Assembly: GCF_014805625.2 (NCBI RefSeq)
Contig: NW_023998415.1
Span: 23,561,746 to 23,625,745, forward strand
DNA: 64,000 nucleotides
Direction of reading: 5' to 3'
From: Glossina fuscipes
Taxonomy: Eukaryota; Arthropoda; Insecta; Diptera; Glossinidae
Both the position numbers and the translations under genes were made by a program. This document shows positions 61,176-64,000 of this stretch, piece by piece (position 1 is the first letter of the stretch; each line of letters opens with the position of its first letter). Under the pieces are notes generated by a model. It saw nothing but the letters and a program-made list of their open reading frames with translations, was not told the DNA's origin and made no database searches.

Positions 61176-63810
61176 TAGTAGGAAATAACATTGAAAAAAA
61201 AAAAAGACTTAACAACTTAAGGTCCCTCATTGTTTTCCCCCGATAAGTGGATGCTTTAGTTTTCCTCTTGCTCGCGCACTTAATGATATATTCGTTAGCA
61301 ATTACTCGATACTTTGGAAACTTGACATATCTTTCACATTTTACATCATATATGACAAGAACCGATACGACGGCGATGTATATAATTGATTCATTGAAGT
61401 CAACTTTTTCACTTTTTCAAGCTTTTGGTTACTGCCGGGATAATGTTTCGATAATAAGAAGTTTATAATGAACTCGAAGTTGAACTCAATGGAAATCTAA
61501 AGCGATGCACGTGGAGTTTTTTTTCACATTTTTGCTTATGTTTGGCGATTTTTTAATTTGCCATACGCGTTCGCGGCATATGAATTTCCATCCAATATTC
61601 TATGAGCATAGGAAATCAAGGAAAAAGCAATTTTATATATGTATATATATATTAGTTTGGGGAAAAAGAAATCCATTATTTTTAATGAATTTCTAATATA
61701 TAAATATAATTGTGCTCGTATTTCTTAGGGAATCCAAGGAATAGTTGATGTTGAGGAATAACTACCCAGAGAAATGTGCAGTTCCTATCTCTCGAGTATC
61801 GAATCGATTATTTCCGGTATGTAGCTCTGCTCGTGCTTAGCGTTACCTGAGGTAGATTCGATCGCAGACCATAGAATGAAAGATCAGTCGTATTGTTAGC
61901 ATTTTGCTTAAATACAAGCAGAAGATCAAGGTGCTATAATATCTATTTTGTCGGTCACTGCATGGAAAAGCTCCAACTGTTCGCTCCAATTGTTAAAAAA
62001 AAAAAAGAAAAAAACTCTTTTCACTGCGGCGAACATCAAAGTTAAGAATTGTTCATATATATTGTACGTACACGCCAAATTATAAACTAATCATACGCAT
62101 CGTTACGTACGAGCGTTGCGTATGTAAATGCGAATGTGTCAAAACCTAAGCAGTCTCCGATTATTTTATGAAGTCTACTTTAATTGGTTAATAGTAAGTA
62201 ATTAGTGCAATCAAATAAGAAAGAAACGAAATCTAAAGACAATTCATTTAACATTGCTGCTCACGAAAGATTATTATCGCAATGGTGGCTGCGGTGCAGT
62301 AGTGTCGATGGAATAGTAAACCCGCAGTTAACTCGCGTCATGTATGCAGAGAAAGCGATAGAATAAAGTATGAGCAATATAAAGCAGTTTGCGAAATTCC
62401 TCTATTGACAATTTTGGTTTTGCAAGCTATTGGTTTCGAGGCAATGAAAACATGTTGAATTTTTCAAATATGCCCGAATAATTCGGGAGGTTATGCATAA
62501 TACAAGCAGTTGCTCAATTTGTGCACCTGCGAAAAGAACTAGAGCGCGTAAAAGGCATGCCATCAAATTCGGTCGGTGTCGGCTTTGCATTACCACGACA
62601 CTTGCAATATATCCTTAGTTTAGGGTAACGAAATCATTTTTCGAAAAAATATGCACATCAGCAAACGCTTCATGAAAACTCTAAGGCTCGAGCAATTTGC
62701 GAGAATGTTTTTGCTTAAAAATAAACATGAAAAACGAATAAGAGGAAAAAATAAAAAAATAAAAAAAAATTTAATTCAGGGAAACATATAAACATTTATG
62801 GTTATTTTTGTTTGCTCTCTTGAATGCGAGTGTGCCGAGATTGTACGTGTATGTGCGAAACATTTTACAGGTCATGTATTATTGCAAAGAACTTGACTTG
62901 TTGACTTAAGTTACCTTGAACTGAAAAAGTATTGATTAACAATTTCAATTTCTCTCTAAACTGTTTACTCACCAAACACCTTGTAGCCGTTTCATATATT
63001 ATATGTGTACTTGTGTTTTCATTATAGTTTTTGTATTAGAAATTCACTTAAAAGATTTAACTAACTAACTATAGGTCTCTTCTATTTCACTTTTATTATA
63101 CGTATTATTCATTCATTCATGTATGTGTTCAAACAGTCCGAAGCTTTTAATTATGACGTTTTAAATTTTTGAAAAAATCAAAGCATAATTTTTGGCTACT
63201 GTTATAAAGAAATCCTGCACTGCAAAAGTTTCGATAGGAGCGCACTTTATATATTATTGTTAATTAAATCAATTTCAAATATTTTAGTCTGTCTTTATGT
63301 TCAATAAAATCTTCCAATATTCCATAGATTGCTAATGTATTTCTTTTGCAACATTTCAACACTACAAAATAGATTACAAAGGTATATATATTAAGTACGT
63401 GCTGGAAAAGGCGGAGTATATTCGAAATTTCGCAGCAAAGGAGTTTCTTTCCAATCAAATGAACTTATTGTCCATGACTTTCATCGGCTTATTATCTTTC
63501 GTGGAAGCAGTTCTGAAGTACGTCTTTGGCAACAATCGTCCGTTAGATCGTGTCTGAGACTGGGCGATTAAAAGTGTCATTATTCAAATTATTCGGTAGT
63601 GTCTGAAATATGTGACACTTTGACAATGTTAGACACGCACTGTGCGCGGTGTATGGTAACACATCTCTTTCAAGTCGAATAAATTTTTTCCCGAATCGTG
63701 CAAATTATGTAAGCTATTCCTGATCGATCGATCGATCGTTCTTCTCAATTTAATCAATTGTGATAGGGTCGCTTAAGAGACATTTGTTATTCTCTCAGAA
63801 CATACACAGC
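61176..63810. other. AT-rich non-coding DNA
   Basis: No gene recognised. An A-rich tract lies near 61995-62012 and a GATC tandem at about 63721-63738. The open frames at 61247-61468, 62402-62596 and 63264-63458 are unsupported. Confidence 0.5.
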
Positions 63811-64000
63811 ATGAACTTCTTTCCACGTAATACTCTGCTCAATGCTTTATATTCGATAGAGAAAAAATTTAAAATTGAGAATAAACTTGGATCCAATTTT
63901 AATATGGGCGCCATGACGCTGTCCAACAGCGTGGCATGTTCAATTATGATCTACACAAGGCGGAATTTGAAAAGAAACCCGGAGAGGATCTGCACGGAAT
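63811..64000 (+). CDS. partial open frame running off the right edge
   Basis: An ATG at 63811 opens a frame without stops to the window end (about 63 codons), starting MNFFPRNTLLNALYSIEKKF. From about 63907 a second frame is also open to the end and reads RHDAVQQRGMFNYDLHKAEF, then EKKPGEDLHG. The second has charged, protein-like composition. Neither is recognised. This could be the start of an exon or pseudogene continuing beyond the window, possibly with a frameshift near 63907, or chance. Confidence 0.2.
   Translation, partial: MNFFPRNTLLNALYSIEKKFKIENKLGSNFNMGAMTLSNSVACSIMIYTRRNLKRNPERICTE

Overview
This 64-kb window reads as AT-rich, non-coding DNA of a higher fly (schizophoran Diptera), either intergenic or within a large intron. 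That placement is an inference. It rests on the base composition, the abundance of dinucleotide, (ATT)n and (ATTT)n microsatellites, the decayed mariner/Tc1-type transposases, the degenerate repeats carrying GTCCGTCTG-type tracts that resemble fly DINE-1/INE-1 sequences, and a pseudogene whose best remembered match is fly eEF1B-beta. The species cannot be named from sequence alone; tsetse, tephritid or a related fly would all fit. A 100-N assembly gap lies at 33083-33182. No intact host gene, tRNA, rRNA, CRISPR array or operon was found. Most open frames above 60 codons are chance ORFs or transposon relics.

Layout. 0-6 kb: a mariner fragment (672-845), then a 5'-truncated I-like retrotransposon with a TAA-type tail and an exact 11-bp target-site duplication (5452-5796). 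6-16 kb: GA/TA microsatellites, several copies of two dispersed repeat families (called A and B here), and a minus-strand mariner C-terminus (12077-12350). 16-26 kb: a reverse-transcriptase remnant (16290-16600), a family A copy, a Tc1-like remnant (19405-19700), a family B copy, an IS630-type remnant (22440-22990), a near-perfect 52-bp inverted repeat interlocked with a 30-bp direct repeat (23369-23571), and a full-span but decayed mariner (24455-25290). 26-35 kb: mostly featureless DNA, except for an intronless, multiply disabled copy of the translation factor eEF1B-beta (28727-29279). 35-50 kb: three family A copies, one family B copy and another mariner fragment (37675-37935). 50-64 kb: two copies of a tRNA-like SINE, a non-LTR C-terminus (55860-55980), an internally deleted mariner (58815-59290), a TTAA-flanked piggyBac-like MITE (60948-61175), and open frames running off the right edge.

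The sequences do not work together as a pathway. The window is a record of transposon and retroposon insertion followed by decay. I see no new biological system. The items most worth checking are the template-switch-like inverted repeat, the eEF1B-beta retropseudogene, the same catalytic D-to-G change in two mariner copies, the SINE family, and the two-module family A repeat.
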